A stretch of DNA of 64,000 nucleotides from positions 124,001 through 188,000 of the forward strand of contig NZ_WEGI01000012.1 of assembly GCF_009604425.1 (NCBI RefSeq). The letters are read 5' to 3'. Shown here one piece after another: positions 42,122 through 51,130 of the stretch. This DNA is from Nocardia aurantia. Lineage in GTDB: Bacteria; Actinomycetota; Actinomycetes; Mycobacteriales; Mycobacteriaceae. The position numbers and the translations under genes were made by a program. Each line of letters begins with the position of its first letter. The stretch's first letter is position 1. The notes below the pieces were generated by a model, which searched no databases, was not told the DNA's origin, and saw only the letters and a list, made by a program, of their open reading frames with translations.

Positions 42122-42582
42122 CCTACTCCATCGTGGTGCGTTCGGAGGCCGTGTTCGGGGGGTTGGTGGTGCCGCGGGTGCGGCCCAGTTTCAAGGTCAG
42201 CAACGGGGAGTTGATCGAGTTCCTGCGGGATCGGCTGCGTGACCGGGGGGATACGGAGCTGGGCGACCAGGGTGATACCGCGGCGGGACGGCCGCTGTTC
42301 ACCGTGTACGTGCCGGATCCGGCGGGCAACTACAACGTGCTGATCGGGTACGACTACGCGTCGTCGGACACCGTGCCGATCGGCGACGTACTGGCCCGGG
42401 TGCCCAAGGGGGTCTACGCCCGGTTCGAGCCCAACGGCGACTACCACGATCCGGTGGAGGACGTCTGGGCCCAGGTCGACGACGCCACCGCATCCGCCGA
42501 GATCACCCGGGCCTACCGCGAGGAAATCGAGATCTGGCGGGGTGTCTCCGAGGTGGAGTTGCTCATCTCCATTCTCATTTAG
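42118..42582 (+). CDS. Effector-binding (GyrI-like) domain protein, second of a pair
   Basis: A 154-residue paralogue of the gene just upstream: VLARVPKGVYARFEPNGDY matches IVARLPKGTYARFSSVG, and YDYASSDTVPIGD matches the parallel part. It starts MTYSIVVRSEAVFGGL and ends VSEVELLISILI. The two overlap by four bases. Their similarity but clear divergence suggests an old tandem duplication giving two partners of one complex or two ligand specificities. Function unknown. The following 251 bases to the next operon carry no gene that I can support. Confidence 0.75.
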   Translation: MTYSIVVRSEAVFGGLVVPRVRPSFKVSNGELIEFLRDRLRDRGDTELGDQGDTAAGRPLFTVYVPDPAGNYNVLIGYDYASSDTVPIGDVLARVPKGVYARFEPNGDYHDPVEDVWAQVDDATASAEITRAYREEIEIWRGVSEVELLISILI

Positions 42583-42833
42583 GTAGCCCCCCGGTAACCA
42601 AGCTGGAACCGACTGGTCTTAACATTCTGTCCTGTTGCGCGCTACCGCGCCGTGGTCTTGCTGAAATCTGCTCGCCTCGGCAAGGTTTCGGAATATTTGC
42701 CGGACATCTGGTCAACGCCAGCGGAATGGCGGATACTGCCTAGGCGACCCGCATACGAATCCGGCCCCCCGTGGCCGGTCGGCCGGGTCCGGGCGGGCAT
42801 GTGCCCGCGTGAGTTACAGAGTAGGAAATCATT

Positions 42834-43574
42834 ATGACTGTCGATACGATGGCGGTCGACCCGGCGGCTGACCCCGGTCCGGAGGCGAGCAGCTTCCGGG
42901 ATGCCAAGTCGGGATGCATCTTTCACATCGCCACCGTCTCGTCCCGGCCCGACCTGTGGGCGGGCTATCTCGACGGTGCGCTGCGCGCCTATCGCCACTA
43001 CGGGGTGGAGCGCGCGCTCGACATCGAACAGACTCGCGACGGCCTGACCACGTCGCTGTTCTGCACCGCGGTGGACCGCACCGGCGCGGTGGTCGCCGGA
43101 GTCCGGTTGCAGGGGCCGTATCTCGAGGTCGGCGAGGTCGATTCGCTGCGGCCGTGGGCCGATCAGCCCGGCGGCTCCTACCTGCGGCGAGTGGTCGCGG
43201 AGCGGATCCGGTCGGGCATGGTGGAGGCTCGCGGCGCCTGGGTGGCGCGCGACCATCCGGAGCGTGGCGCGCTGGCCGCGGCGGTTTCGCGTTGTATCGC
43301 GCACGGCCCGTTGCTGTTCGGCGTTCCGTACGGATTCTGCACGGTGGCGACGTTCACCGTGGAGCGGCATCGCTGTGCCGGTGGGGTGGCGATGTCCGAG
43401 GTGACCGCCGTCTCCTATCCCGACGATCGCTATCGCACGGTTCCCGTTCTGTGGGACGCGCAGTCCTACCGGTCCCACGCCACCGCGTCGCAGTACGCGC
43501 TGCTGCGCGCCGAATGGCGCGAGCTGGGGCTGGATCCGGGCGAACGGCACATCCAGCCCGGAGGTCGTTCCTGA
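42834..43574 (+). CDS. GNAT/FeeM-like acyltransferase domain protein (tentative)
   Basis: A 246-residue soluble protein, first gene of a three-gene unit; a ribosome site AGGAAA precedes the ATG. The central part (ALRAYRHYGVERALDIE, VVAGVRLQGPYLEVGEVD) and the end (YGFCTVATFTVERHRCAGG, then VSYPDDRYRTVPVLWDAQS) resemble the N-acyl amino acid synthase (FeeM) and autoinducer-synthase branch of the GNAT fold, where the YPD-YRT-D pattern recurs. This is pattern likeness only. One base separates its stop from the E1-like gene. A role making an acylated amino acid or modifying a product of the next enzyme is inference. Confidence 0.6.
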   Translation: MTVDTMAVDPAADPGPEASSFRDAKSGCIFHIATVSSRPDLWAGYLDGALRAYRHYGVERALDIEQTRDGLTTSLFCTAVDRTGAVVAGVRLQGPYLEVGEVDSLRPWADQPGGSYLRRVVAERIRSGMVEARGAWVARDHPERGALAAAVSRCIAHGPLLFGVPYGFCTVATFTVERHRCAGGVAMSEVTAVSYPDDRYRTVPVLWDAQSYRSHATASQYALLRAEWRELGLDPGERHIQPGGRS

Positions 43575-43575
43575 G

Positions 43576-45714
43576 ATGGCGACTCCACCCGACCGGTACG
43601 CGACGTACCGGCCCTCGATCCTGGACGAAACCGATCCCGCCGACGCGCGCACCCTCGCGGAGTTGCGCGCGCGCCCGGAAATCGAGGTCACCGACCTGCG
43701 GCCGCTGCTGCGTGCCGAACTCGCCCGGATCGCGGCGCGTTCGGGACATCCGATGGGTGCCGAGGCCGGCCGCTGGGTGTACTACCCGTGGCGGGAGCGG
43801 CTGGTCGGGCTGCTCGCGGCGCCCGACTTCCACGCGGTCCGGCTGGACCGCAACCGCAACAAGCTCACAGCGATCGAACAGCAACGGCTGCGGACGCTGT
43901 CGATCGGCGTCGTCGGGCAGAGCGTCGGTCACTCCGTCGCGTACGCGCTGGCGCTGGAAGGGGTTTGCGGGCGGTTACGCCTGGCGGATTTCGACACCAT
44001 CGAATTGTCCAATCTGAATCGAATTCCGGCGACGGTCTTCGATATCGGTGTGAACAAGGCCGTGGTGACGGCCCGGCGAATTGCCGAACTCGATCCGTAT
44101 CTGCCCGTGGAAATCTTCGAGGCCGGTGTGGACGCGTCCACCGTGGACGAGTTCGTGGGCGGATTGTCGATCCTCGTCGAGGAATGCGATTCGCTGGACA
44201 TCAAGGTGCTGGTCCGGGAAAGCGCACGCCGCCACCGCATCCCGGTGCTGATGGACACCAGCGATCGCGGCCTGCTCGACATCGAGCGCTTCGACCTGGA
44301 ACCGGACCGGCTGCCGCTGCACGGCCTGATGGGCGATGTCTCCGCGGCCGACCTGCGCGGGCTGTCCAGCCGGGACAAGGCGCCGTACGTGGTCCGCATC
44401 CTGGATCCGAAGGAGATCTCGGCCCGGATGGGCGCGAGCATGGCCGAGGTCGACCAGACCCTGCTCAGCTGGCCGCAACTGGGCAGCGAGGTGCTGGCCG
44501 GCAGCGGCAACGTCGTGCACGCCGTCCGGCGGATCGGGCTGGGCGGCAAACTGCCGTCGGGGCGGGTCCGCATCGATGTGGAGCGGCTGCTCGACGAGAC
44601 GGCCGAACCGGCCCCACTCGATGCGGCGGAGGCGCCCGGCCTGCCCGCCGAACCCGATCCCGGCGATCCGGTGGGCCGGATCCTGGCCTGCGCGCAGCGC
44701 GCTCCGTCGGGCGGCAATGTGCAGCCGTGGACGATGAACGCGGATGCCGCCGAACTGACGGTGGCGCTCGACCCGGCGCACTCGGTGACGATGGACGTCG
44801 GATATCGCGGCAGTGCGGTGGCCGTCGGCGCCGCTCTCTACAACGCGCGGGTCGCGGCCGCCGCCCACGGGCTGCTCGGGCCGCACCGGCTGATCACCGA
44901 CGCCGGGGCGCCGCTGACGGGGGTCCTGCGCTTCGGTGACGGCAGCGATCCGGAACTGGCCGCCGACTATCCAGGGGCGTTGTCCCGCGAGACCAACCGG
45001 CAGCCGGGCAACGGGGTGGAGCTGTCTCCGGCGCTGCTCGCCGAGCTGTCCGCCGCGGCGGAGGCGGAGGGCGGCCGGGTGCGCGCGGTCACCACCCGCG
45101 ACGAGATCGCCGCTGTCGCGGAGTTGCTGGCCGAGTCGGATCGGATCCGCTATCTCACCCCGCATCTGCATCAGCAGATGTTCGCCGAACTGCGGTGGCC
45201 CGAGGAGGACCTGCACACCGGGATCGATGTCCGCAGCCTCGAATTGGCCCCCGACGAGCAGGCCGCGATGGAGCTCGGCAAACGTTCGGACATCATCGCC
45301 GAACTGCATTCCTGGAATGCCGGCGCGGCCCTCGGCGACTACACCCGGGACCGGATGGCGTCCTCCGCCGCGATCATCGCCGTGACCATGCCGACGCCCG
45401 GTCGCGATGATGATCTGCGGGCCTACGCACAGGCCGGGGCGGCGGTGCAGAGGTTGTGGATCGCGGCCGGGCGGCTGGGTCTGGCGGTACAGCCGATGTC
45501 GCCGGTGTTCCTGTACGCACGACGCCCCAGCGAACTGACCGCGATCTCGTCCGACTTCGCCGTTACACTGACCTCACTCCAGAGCGGTTTCAACGATCTA
45601 CTGGGAGTGCCCGAGCATGAGACCATGGCATTGGTGCTTCGCCTGAGCTACGCGGCAGCAGCGGCTTCCGTCCGTAGTTTGCGGCGTCCGTGGTTGTGGC
45701 ACCACAGCGGCTAG
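43576..45714 (+). CDS. E1-like (ThiF) adenylation / nitroreductase fusion, Rv1355c family
   Basis: A 712-residue fusion. Residues about 80-330 form an E1/ThiF-type Rossmann domain: glycine-rich SIGVVGQSVGHSVAYAL, the acidic ADFDTIELSNLNR with the Arg finger, and EECDSLDIKVLVRESA; the zinc CxxC pairs of many E1 enzymes are not seen. Residues about 355-700 form a nitroreductase-type flavin domain (ILACAQRAPSGGNVQPWTM, LSRETNRQPGN, VQRLWIAAGRLGLAVQPMS). This is the architecture of M. tuberculosis Rv1355c, long labelled MoeY. As there, a GGDEF-EAL gene is adjacent. An adenylated acid or peptide modified by a flavin redox step is the likely chemistry; the substrate is unknown. Confidence 0.87.
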   Translation: MATPPDRYATYRPSILDETDPADARTLAELRARPEIEVTDLRPLLRAELARIAARSGHPMGAEAGRWVYYPWRERLVGLLAAPDFHAVRLDRNRNKLTAIEQQRLRTLSIGVVGQSVGHSVAYALALEGVCGRLRLADFDTIELSNLNRIPATVFDIGVNKAVVTARRIAELDPYLPVEIFEAGVDASTVDEFVGGLSILVEECDSLDIKVLVRESARRHRIPVLMDTSDRGLLDIERFDLEPDRLPLHGLMGDVSAADLRGLSSRDKAPYVVRILDPKEISARMGASMAEVDQTLLSWPQLGSEVLAGSGNVVHAVRRIGLGGKLPSGRVRIDVERLLDETAEPAPLDAAEAPGLPAEPDPGDPVGRILACAQRAPSGGNVQPWTMNADAAELTVALDPAHSVTMDVGYRGSAVAVGAALYNARVAAAAHGLLGPHRLITDAGAPLTGVLRFGDGSDPELAADYPGALSRETNRQPGNGVELSPALLAELSAAAEAEGGRVRAVTTRDEIAAVAELLAESDRIRYLTPHLHQQMFAELRWPEEDLHTGIDVRSLELAPDEQAAMELGKRSDIIAELHSWNAGAALGDYTRDRMASSAAIIAVTMPTPGRDDDLRAYAQAGAAVQRLWIAAGRLGLAVQPMSPVFLYARRPSELTAISSDFAVTLTSLQSGFNDLLGVPEHETMALVLRLSYAAAAASVRSLRRPWLWHHSG

Positions 45715-45730
45715 CGTGATCGGAGACAGA

Positions 45731-47590
45731 GTGCCTCGGCGTACGCTCGATTCACTGGTGACGGAGGTCGCCTCCGAGCTCATGGGAGTCGACGCCTCCA
45801 CCATGGTCGCCGCGACCGAGCGGGTACTGGCCCTGCTGATCGAGTACTTCGACGTCGACTTCAGCTATCTCCGGCACACCGATCGGGACCGCCGGGCCAC
45901 GGTTCTGGTCGCCGAATGGCCGCGCCGGGTCGAGGTGCCGGATCCGGACCCGTTGCAGACCATCTATTTCGAGGACGCCGATTCGGTCTTCAAGGCGCTG
46001 GAGCACGCCACCGAGCCGTTCCTGATCACCTCGGCCGACATCGACTATCAGGCGACGATCCGCCGGGCGACCGGCATTCCGAACGTCACCTCGGCGGCGG
46101 TGCCGCTGCTGTCGCGCGGTGAGTCCACCGGTGTGCTCGGTTTCATCAAGGCCGGCGACCGAGCCTGGAGCACCCGGGAGCTCAACGTCCTGAAGGCCAT
46201 CGCGGCGCTGTTCGCGCAGTTGCAGGCGCGGGTGGTGGCCGAGGAGCGGCTGCGCTACATCGCCGATCACGACGATCTGACCGGCCTGGCGAACCGGCGC
46301 GCGCTGCTGAAGTACATGGAGGAGCGTCTGCAGGCCGGCAGTCCGGGCCCGGTTGCGGCCTTCTTCCTGGATCTGGACCGGCTGAAGGCGCTGAACGACT
46401 TCCTCGGCCACACCGCCGGCGACAACTTCATCCGCACCCTGTCCGCGCGGTTGCGCGAGCATCTCGATCCGGCGGACATGATCGCCCGGCTCGGTGGTGA
46501 CGAATTCGTCATCGTGCCCGCCAAGCCGATGGACGCCGTCGCCGCCGAACTGGAGGCGACCCGGATGCAGCAGCTGATCGGCCGGCGGGTCACCGTCGGC
46601 GGCGAGTCGGTCAGCCGCGGCGCCAGTGTCGGCGTGGCGGTCGGCAGTCCGGGGGAGACGACCGTCGCCGACGTGCTGCGCCGCGCCGACCACGCGCTGC
46701 TGTCGGCGAAGTCCCGCGGCGGCAACGGCGTGGCGGTGTTCACCGACGCCATGCGCGCGGAGTTCGAACTCCAGGACGATGTGGAGTTGAACCTGCGCGG
46801 GGCGGTCGCCGACGGCTCCCTGGTATTGCACTACCAGCCCGAGGTCGACCTGCGGACCGGCCGGATCGTCGCGCTGGAGGCGCTCGTGCGCTGGCAGCAC
46901 CCGACCCGCGGCCTACTACCCCCGGGGGCGTTCGTGCAGGTCGCGGAGGCCACCAATCTGGCCGGTGAACTCGGCCGCTGGGTGATCCGCACCGCGTGCG
47001 CGCAGTTCGCACAGTGGCGGCGGCACGGACTGGCCTCCAATGTGGTGATCCGGATCAACGTGTCGCCGGTGCAGCTGGTCAGCCTCGACTTCGTGGAGAA
47101 CATCGAGGACATCCTGCGCCGGCACGACATCGACGGCAGCTCGGTGTGCCTGGAGATCACCGAGCACGTGGTCGTGCAGGATCTGGCCCGCACCAAGGTC
47201 ACGCTGCGCGGGCTCAAGCGGATGGGGGTGCAGATCGCCATCGACGATTTCGGCACCGGCTACTCCTCGCTGTCGCATCTGAAGGCGTTGCCGGTGGACG
47301 CGGTGAAGATCGATCGCGGTTTCGTGCAGCGCCTGGGCGCCAATCCGGACGATCTCGCCATTGTGAAATCCATTGTGGGACTTGCCGGTTCGTTCGGGCT
47401 CGGGGTGGTCGGCGAGGGGGTGGAGACCGCGGTCGCCGCCCGCACGCTCGTCGGCCTGGGCTGTTACCGAGCGCAGGGCTTCCTGATCGCCCGGCCGCTG
47501 CCCGCCGACGAGGTGGAGGCGCATCTGGCCGCCGGCCGCATTCCGCTCGACCTGGAACTGCCCGGCATGTCCCGGGCCCCGAAGGTCTGA
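45731..47590 (+). CDS. GAF-GGDEF-EAL cyclic-di-GMP turnover protein (Rv1354c-like)
   Basis: About 619 residues from GTG 45731, five bases after GGAG; GTG 45716 adds five residues. A GAF domain (about 15-165) is followed by a GGDEF domain with intact active site RLGGDEFVIVP and an EAL domain with LEALVRWQHP, NVSPVQL, DDFGTGYSSL and GEGVET, so both diguanylate cyclase and phosphodiesterase activities are possible. This domain order is that of M. tuberculosis Rv1354c, which lies next to the E1-nitroreductase gene there too. The 16-base spacing from the upstream gene suggests one transcript. The link between cyclic-di-GMP and the enzymes is unexplained. Confidence 0.93.
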   Translation: MPRRTLDSLVTEVASELMGVDASTMVAATERVLALLIEYFDVDFSYLRHTDRDRRATVLVAEWPRRVEVPDPDPLQTIYFEDADSVFKALEHATEPFLITSADIDYQATIRRATGIPNVTSAAVPLLSRGESTGVLGFIKAGDRAWSTRELNVLKAIAALFAQLQARVVAEERLRYIADHDDLTGLANRRALLKYMEERLQAGSPGPVAAFFLDLDRLKALNDFLGHTAGDNFIRTLSARLREHLDPADMIARLGGDEFVIVPAKPMDAVAAELEATRMQQLIGRRVTVGGESVSRGASVGVAVGSPGETTVADVLRRADHALLSAKSRGGNGVAVFTDAMRAEFELQDDVELNLRGAVADGSLVLHYQPEVDLRTGRIVALEALVRWQHPTRGLLPPGAFVQVAEATNLAGELGRWVIRTACAQFAQWRRHGLASNVVIRINVSPVQLVSLDFVENIEDILRRHDIDGSSVCLEITEHVVVQDLARTKVTLRGLKRMGVQIAIDDFGTGYSSLSHLKALPVDAVKIDRGFVQRLGANPDDLAIVKSIVGLAGSFGLGVVGEGVETAVAARTLVGLGCYRAQGFLIARPLPADEVEAHLAAGRIPLDLELPGMSRAPKV

Positions 47591-47678
47591 CGCCCGCTCG
47601 CGAACCTTCTGGTCGGTGAGCTTTCCACGGGAATTCACGTCCCGTTGACCCGCCGGGTTCGGTGGCCTTGCACCATTC

Positions 47679-48815
47679 GTGCGTGTGCGCATCGTGCAGC
47701 TCGCGAATTTCTACGGTCCGCGTTCGGGCGGACTTCGCACCGCGCTGCATCATCTCGGCTCCGGTTACGCCGCGGCCGGGCATGAGGTGGTGCTGATCGT
47801 TCCGGGCGCCAAGCGTTCGGAACAGGTGCTCGACACCGGGGTGCTGCGGATCACCGTGCCGGCGATCGGCATTCCCGGGACCGGCGGATATCGGGCCGCG
47901 AATCCCCGCCGGGTGGCGGACGTCCTCGCCGGGCTGCGGCCCGACGCGCTGGAGGTCTCGGACCGGTTGACGCTGCGGGGTTTCGGACGGTGGGCCCGGC
48001 GGCGGGACGTGACCGGGCTGATGATCTCGCACGAGCGGCTCGACCGGCTGCTGGGCCAGGTGCTGCCCGGTCCGCTGGCCCGCCGCGCCGCCGACGCCGC
48101 CAATCGCCGGACCGCGCAGGACTACGACATCGTGGTCTGTACCACCGAATTCGCGCGGGAGGAGTTCCAGCGTATCGACGCGCCGAACGCGGCGCTGGTG
48201 CCGCTGGGCGTGGACCTCGACATGTTCAACCCGCACCGCCGCGACGGCTCGCTGCGCGCCGAACTCGGCGGCACCGATCATCCACTGCTGGTGCACTGTG
48301 GCCGGCTGTCGGTGGAGAAGCGGGTCGATCGCAGCATCGAGGCCCTGGACACGCTGCACCGCGAGGGCACCGACGCGCGCCTGATCGTGGTCGGCGACGG
48401 GCCGCGCCGCGAATCGCTGCAGCGCCGGGCCCGGTCGCTGACCCCGTTGCCGGACGGGCGACCGGCCGTGCACTTCACCGGGTTCGTCGCGGATCGGACG
48501 GCACTGGCGACGCTGCTGGCCAGTGCGGACGTCTCGCTGGCGCCGGGCCCGCACGAGACCTTCGGGCTGGCGGCACTGGAGGCGCTGGCCGCCGGCACCC
48601 CGGTGGTGGCCAGCCGGTCGTCGGCGCTGGCGGACATGGTGACGGCCGACTGCGGCGCGGTGGCCGACAACGATCCCGCCTCGTTCGCGCACGCGGTGAA
48701 CGAGGTGCTGGCCCTGCACCCGGACCGGCGACGGCATGCCGCGCGCAGCCGCGCCGAGCAGTTCCCGTGGCCGACCGCGGTCGCCCGGATGCTGGCGGTG
48801 CTCGGGCGCGGGTGA
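47679..48815 (+). CDS. pimC: GT4 glycosyltransferase, PimC-like mannosyltransferase
   Basis: GT-B fold enzyme of 378 residues. The start VQLANFYGPRSGGLRTALHH is characteristic of PimC and close relatives; the C-terminal donor site shows CGRLSVEKRVDRSIEAL, VGDGPRRESL and the retaining-GT4 motif PGPHETFGLAALEALAAGTP (Glu-x7-Glu). PimC-type enzymes add a mannose to phosphatidylinositol mannosides in the cell membrane. GTG 47679 is the probable start (no good ribosome site). It follows the cyclic-di-GMP gene by 88 bases on the same strand, and a 44-bp minisatellite lies downstream. The acceptor is inferred from likeness only. Confidence 0.8.
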   Translation: MRVRIVQLANFYGPRSGGLRTALHHLGSGYAAAGHEVVLIVPGAKRSEQVLDTGVLRITVPAIGIPGTGGYRAANPRRVADVLAGLRPDALEVSDRLTLRGFGRWARRRDVTGLMISHERLDRLLGQVLPGPLARRAADAANRRTAQDYDIVVCTTEFAREEFQRIDAPNAALVPLGVDLDMFNPHRRDGSLRAELGGTDHPLLVHCGRLSVEKRVDRSIEALDTLHREGTDARLIVVGDGPRRESLQRRARSLTPLPDGRPAVHFTGFVADRTALATLLASADVSLAPGPHETFGLAALEALAAGTPVVASRSSALADMVTADCGAVADNDPASFAHAVNEVLALHPDRRRHAARSRAEQFPWPTAVARMLAVLGRG

Positions 48816-48844
48816 TCCGTGCCGCCCGAGGTGTGTCGGGGTGC

Positions 48845-49280
48845 CGCGAGGGGGTGGTCCGTAGCGCCCCGGGCATGGGGCGTCGGGGCGCCGCGACGGT
48901 GTGGTCCGAGGTGCGGGGCGTGGTGTCGGGTCGCCGTGAGTGGGGTGGTCCGTGGCGGCGGGTCTGGGTTGTCGGGCCGCCGTGAGCGGTTGGTCCGAGG
49001 TGCCGGCCTGTGTTGTCGGGCCGCCGTGAGGGGTGGTCCGGGATGCCGGGCATGGGTGTCGGCCGCCGCGACGGGGTGGTCCGGGGTGCCGGGCATGGTG
49101 TGTCGGGCGCCTTGAGCAGGGTGGTCTGTGGCGGCGGGCCTGGGGTGTCGGGTCGCCGTGAGGGGGGGGTCCGAAGTGCCGGGCTTGGGGTGTCGGGTCG
49201 CCGTGAGTGGGGTGGTTCGTGCCGCTCGGCGTGTGTGTCGGCCGCCGCGATCGGGTGGGTCGGTGGTGGCCGGTGCTGGT
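48845..49280. repeat. Degenerate minisatellite, unit about 44 bp
   Basis: About ten diverged copies of a unit built from GGTGGTCCG, a GCCGGGCATGGGG-like part and TGTCGGGTCGCCGTGAG, spaced about 40-47 bases. Several frames stay open through it (including in-frame repeats on both strands), but the composition is not protein-like. It fills most of the 681-base gap 48816-49496 between the GT4 and SDR genes. Confidence 0.8.
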
Positions 49281-49496
49281 CCGTCGTGGCCGGCGCCATC
49301 GGAGCGGCTGTTCCGCCGTGCTCTGCCACAAGCGGGCTGAACGGATCGGAATTCGGCGGCGCGAGCAGCGGGTGCAACTGCGCCGCCTTCGGGCCGCGCG
49401 GGCTGTTCAAGCCGTATGCTCCTGGGCAGTAGTGGAAATTCCGCCGGCATCGGGCAGGGCAGAGGTCCCGGTGCCGCCACGACCCCCGAGGAACGC

Positions 49497-50360
49497 GTGC
49501 GTGATCGCTTGAAATCCGTCAGCGGCAAGAAGACTCTCGTCACCGGTGCGGCCAGCGGGATAGGGCGGGCCACCGCCCTCGCCGCCGCTCGGCTCGGCGC
49601 GGAACTCGTGCTCACCGACATCGATGCCGCGGGTCTGGCCGGCACCGTCGAATCGATCGAGCGAGCGGGCGGCAAGGTACTCGCCGAACGCACCCTCGAC
49701 ATCACCGATTACGACGCGGTGACCGCGTTCGCCGAGGACGTCCACGACCGGCACGGCAGCCTCGACGTGGTGATGAACATCGCCGGGGTATCGGCCTGGG
49801 GCACGGTCGAGCATCTCGAGCACCGGCACTGGCGGCAGATGGTCGACGTGAACCTCATGGGCCCGATCCACGTGATCGAGAACTTCGTGCCGCCGATGAC
49901 CCGGGCCGGACGCGGCGGCGCGCTGGTCAACGTGTCCTCGGCCGCCGGTCTGCTGGCGCTGCCCTGGCACGCCGCCTACAGCGCCAGCAAGTTCGGCCTG
50001 CGCGGGGTGTCCGAGGTGCTGCGCTTCGACCTGGCCCGGCACGGCATCACCGTGCACCTGGTGGTGCCCGGCGCGGTGAACACCCATCTGGTGCAGACCG
50101 TCGAGATCGCCGGCGTCGACCGCGAGGACCCTCGGGTGCAGCGCTGGGTCCGCCGGTTCCAGGAACGCGCCGCCCCGCCGGAGCACGTCGCGGACCTGAT
50201 CCTGCGCGGGATCGAGCGCAACCGCTTCATGATTCACACCTCGTTCGAGGTCCGGTTCGGCTACTGGGTGTCGCGCAAATTCGCGCTCCCGTACGAGTTC
50301 GCGATGCGCAAGGCCAACGACCGCTTCTACTACGGCCTGGGCGACGGCCGCCGGCGCTGA
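49497..50360 (+). CDS. Short-chain dehydrogenase/reductase
   Basis: Classical SDR of 287 residues from GTG 49497 (GAGGAA ribosome site). The NAD(P) site is TLVTGAASGIGRATAL, with LTDID favouring NAD(H); the catalytic Ser is in LVNVSSAAGLLALP and the pair is YSASK. A C-terminal extension after residue 240 (SFEVRFGYWVSRKFALPYEF) resembles a membrane-associated tail common in mycobacterial SDRs acting on lipids. The substrate is not readable. An open frame continues upstream to 49416 but lacks a ribosome site. Confidence 0.9.
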   Translation: MRDRLKSVSGKKTLVTGAASGIGRATALAAARLGAELVLTDIDAAGLAGTVESIERAGGKVLAERTLDITDYDAVTAFAEDVHDRHGSLDVVMNIAGVSAWGTVEHLEHRHWRQMVDVNLMGPIHVIENFVPPMTRAGRGGALVNVSSAAGLLALPWHAAYSASKFGLRGVSEVLRFDLARHGITVHLVVPGAVNTHLVQTVEIAGVDREDPRVQRWVRRFQERAAPPEHVADLILRGIERNRFMIHTSFEVRFGYWVSRKFALPYEFAMRKANDRFYYGLGDGRRR

Positions 50361-50514
50361 GCCGGGTGGCGCGCCGCGCCTCACGGCCGGTCCGGGCCTT
50401 TGTCGAGCGAAAAAGGTTGGGGCGGAACGCTGTTCGTGCCATCGTGGTCACCCGATCGGTACCCACCGATTTCGTGATCACGATGCCACCTTCTTCGTAT
50501 TGCGCTGGTACTAA

Positions 50515-50661
50515 CCGCAACTCGTCGCCGCCGGCCACACCACCGCCGCCGACCGCACCACCACCACCGCCGACCGCACCATCGCCCGGCGTGCCTTCTA
50601 CTCGCTCGAGTCGGATCTCCGTGCGCTGGAACGCATCATGAATCCCCATTCACAGCTCTGA
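50515..50661 (+). pseudogene. C-terminal gene fragment
   Basis: After a TAA at 50512 the frame runs 48 codons to TGA 50659-50661 and reads GHTTAADRTTTTADRTIARR then AFYSLESDLRALERIMNPHS. The ending is protein-like, but no usable start exists. It looks like the tail of a lost gene with an expanded ACC run. It lies in the 954-base gap 50361-51314, which otherwise holds the two repeats listed next. Confidence 0.35.
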
Positions 50662-50737
50662 CCACCGAGATACCGGCGGCTGCGGCGCACGAGCCGGCGC
50701 AGTCCGGGCGACGGTCCTCTGCGCATGCCGGTCCGCG

Positions 50738-51010
50738 GTCACGGATCAGACGGTGACCGATGTCGCCGGCCGGGCCGGGGGACTGGCTGCGGTTACGGAT
50801 CAGGCGGTGACCGATGTTTCCGGCCGGGTCGGCGGGACCGGCTGCGGTTACGGATCAGGCGGTGACCGATGTTTCCGGCCGGGTCGGCGGGACCGGCTGG
50901 GGTCACGGATCAGGCGGTGACCGATGTTTCCGGCCGGGCCGGGGGGACCGGCTGCGGTCACGGATCAGGCGGTGACCGCGGACCGATGTCGCTGGCCGGG
51001 CCGGCGGGCT
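50738..51010. repeat. 55-bp minisatellite with an embedded dyad
   Basis: Five copies starting at about 50738, 50791, 50846, 50901 and 50956 (spacing 53, 55, 55, 55). Each contains CGGTCAC or CGGTTAC, about ten bases, then GTGACCG, which can pair as a short hairpin; the C/T change keeps pairing through a G-U pair. It lies between the SDR and the small membrane gene. Confidence 0.9.
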
Positions 51011-51092
51011 CCGAATTGCGCTGGGACCGGCCACTTGTCGCGCTCGCGTGCACGGGCTACACGCGGTGCACGTCGTCGGCCCCTGAGATTAC

Positions 51093-51130
51093 AGTCGGCC
51101 AGTCGGCCAGTCGGCCAGTCGGCCAGTCGG
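51093..51130. repeat. 8-bp microsatellite (AGTCGGCC)n
   Basis: Four complete copies and a partial fifth of AGTCGGCC, 185 bases before the ATG of the small membrane gene. Such perfect short repeats are prone to slippage and could change promoter spacing. Confidence 0.95.

Noticed and set aside
42793..42808. Short dyad GCGGGCA-TG-TGCCCGC before the acyltransferase-like gene, considered as a cyclic-di-GMP riboswitch part
   Set aside because: None of the conserved GEMM riboswitch bases are present; it is only a simple hairpin.
48845..51010. The 44- and 55-bp repeats as a CRISPR array
   Set aside because: The units are continuous or near-continuous repeats without unique spacers, and no cas genes are present.
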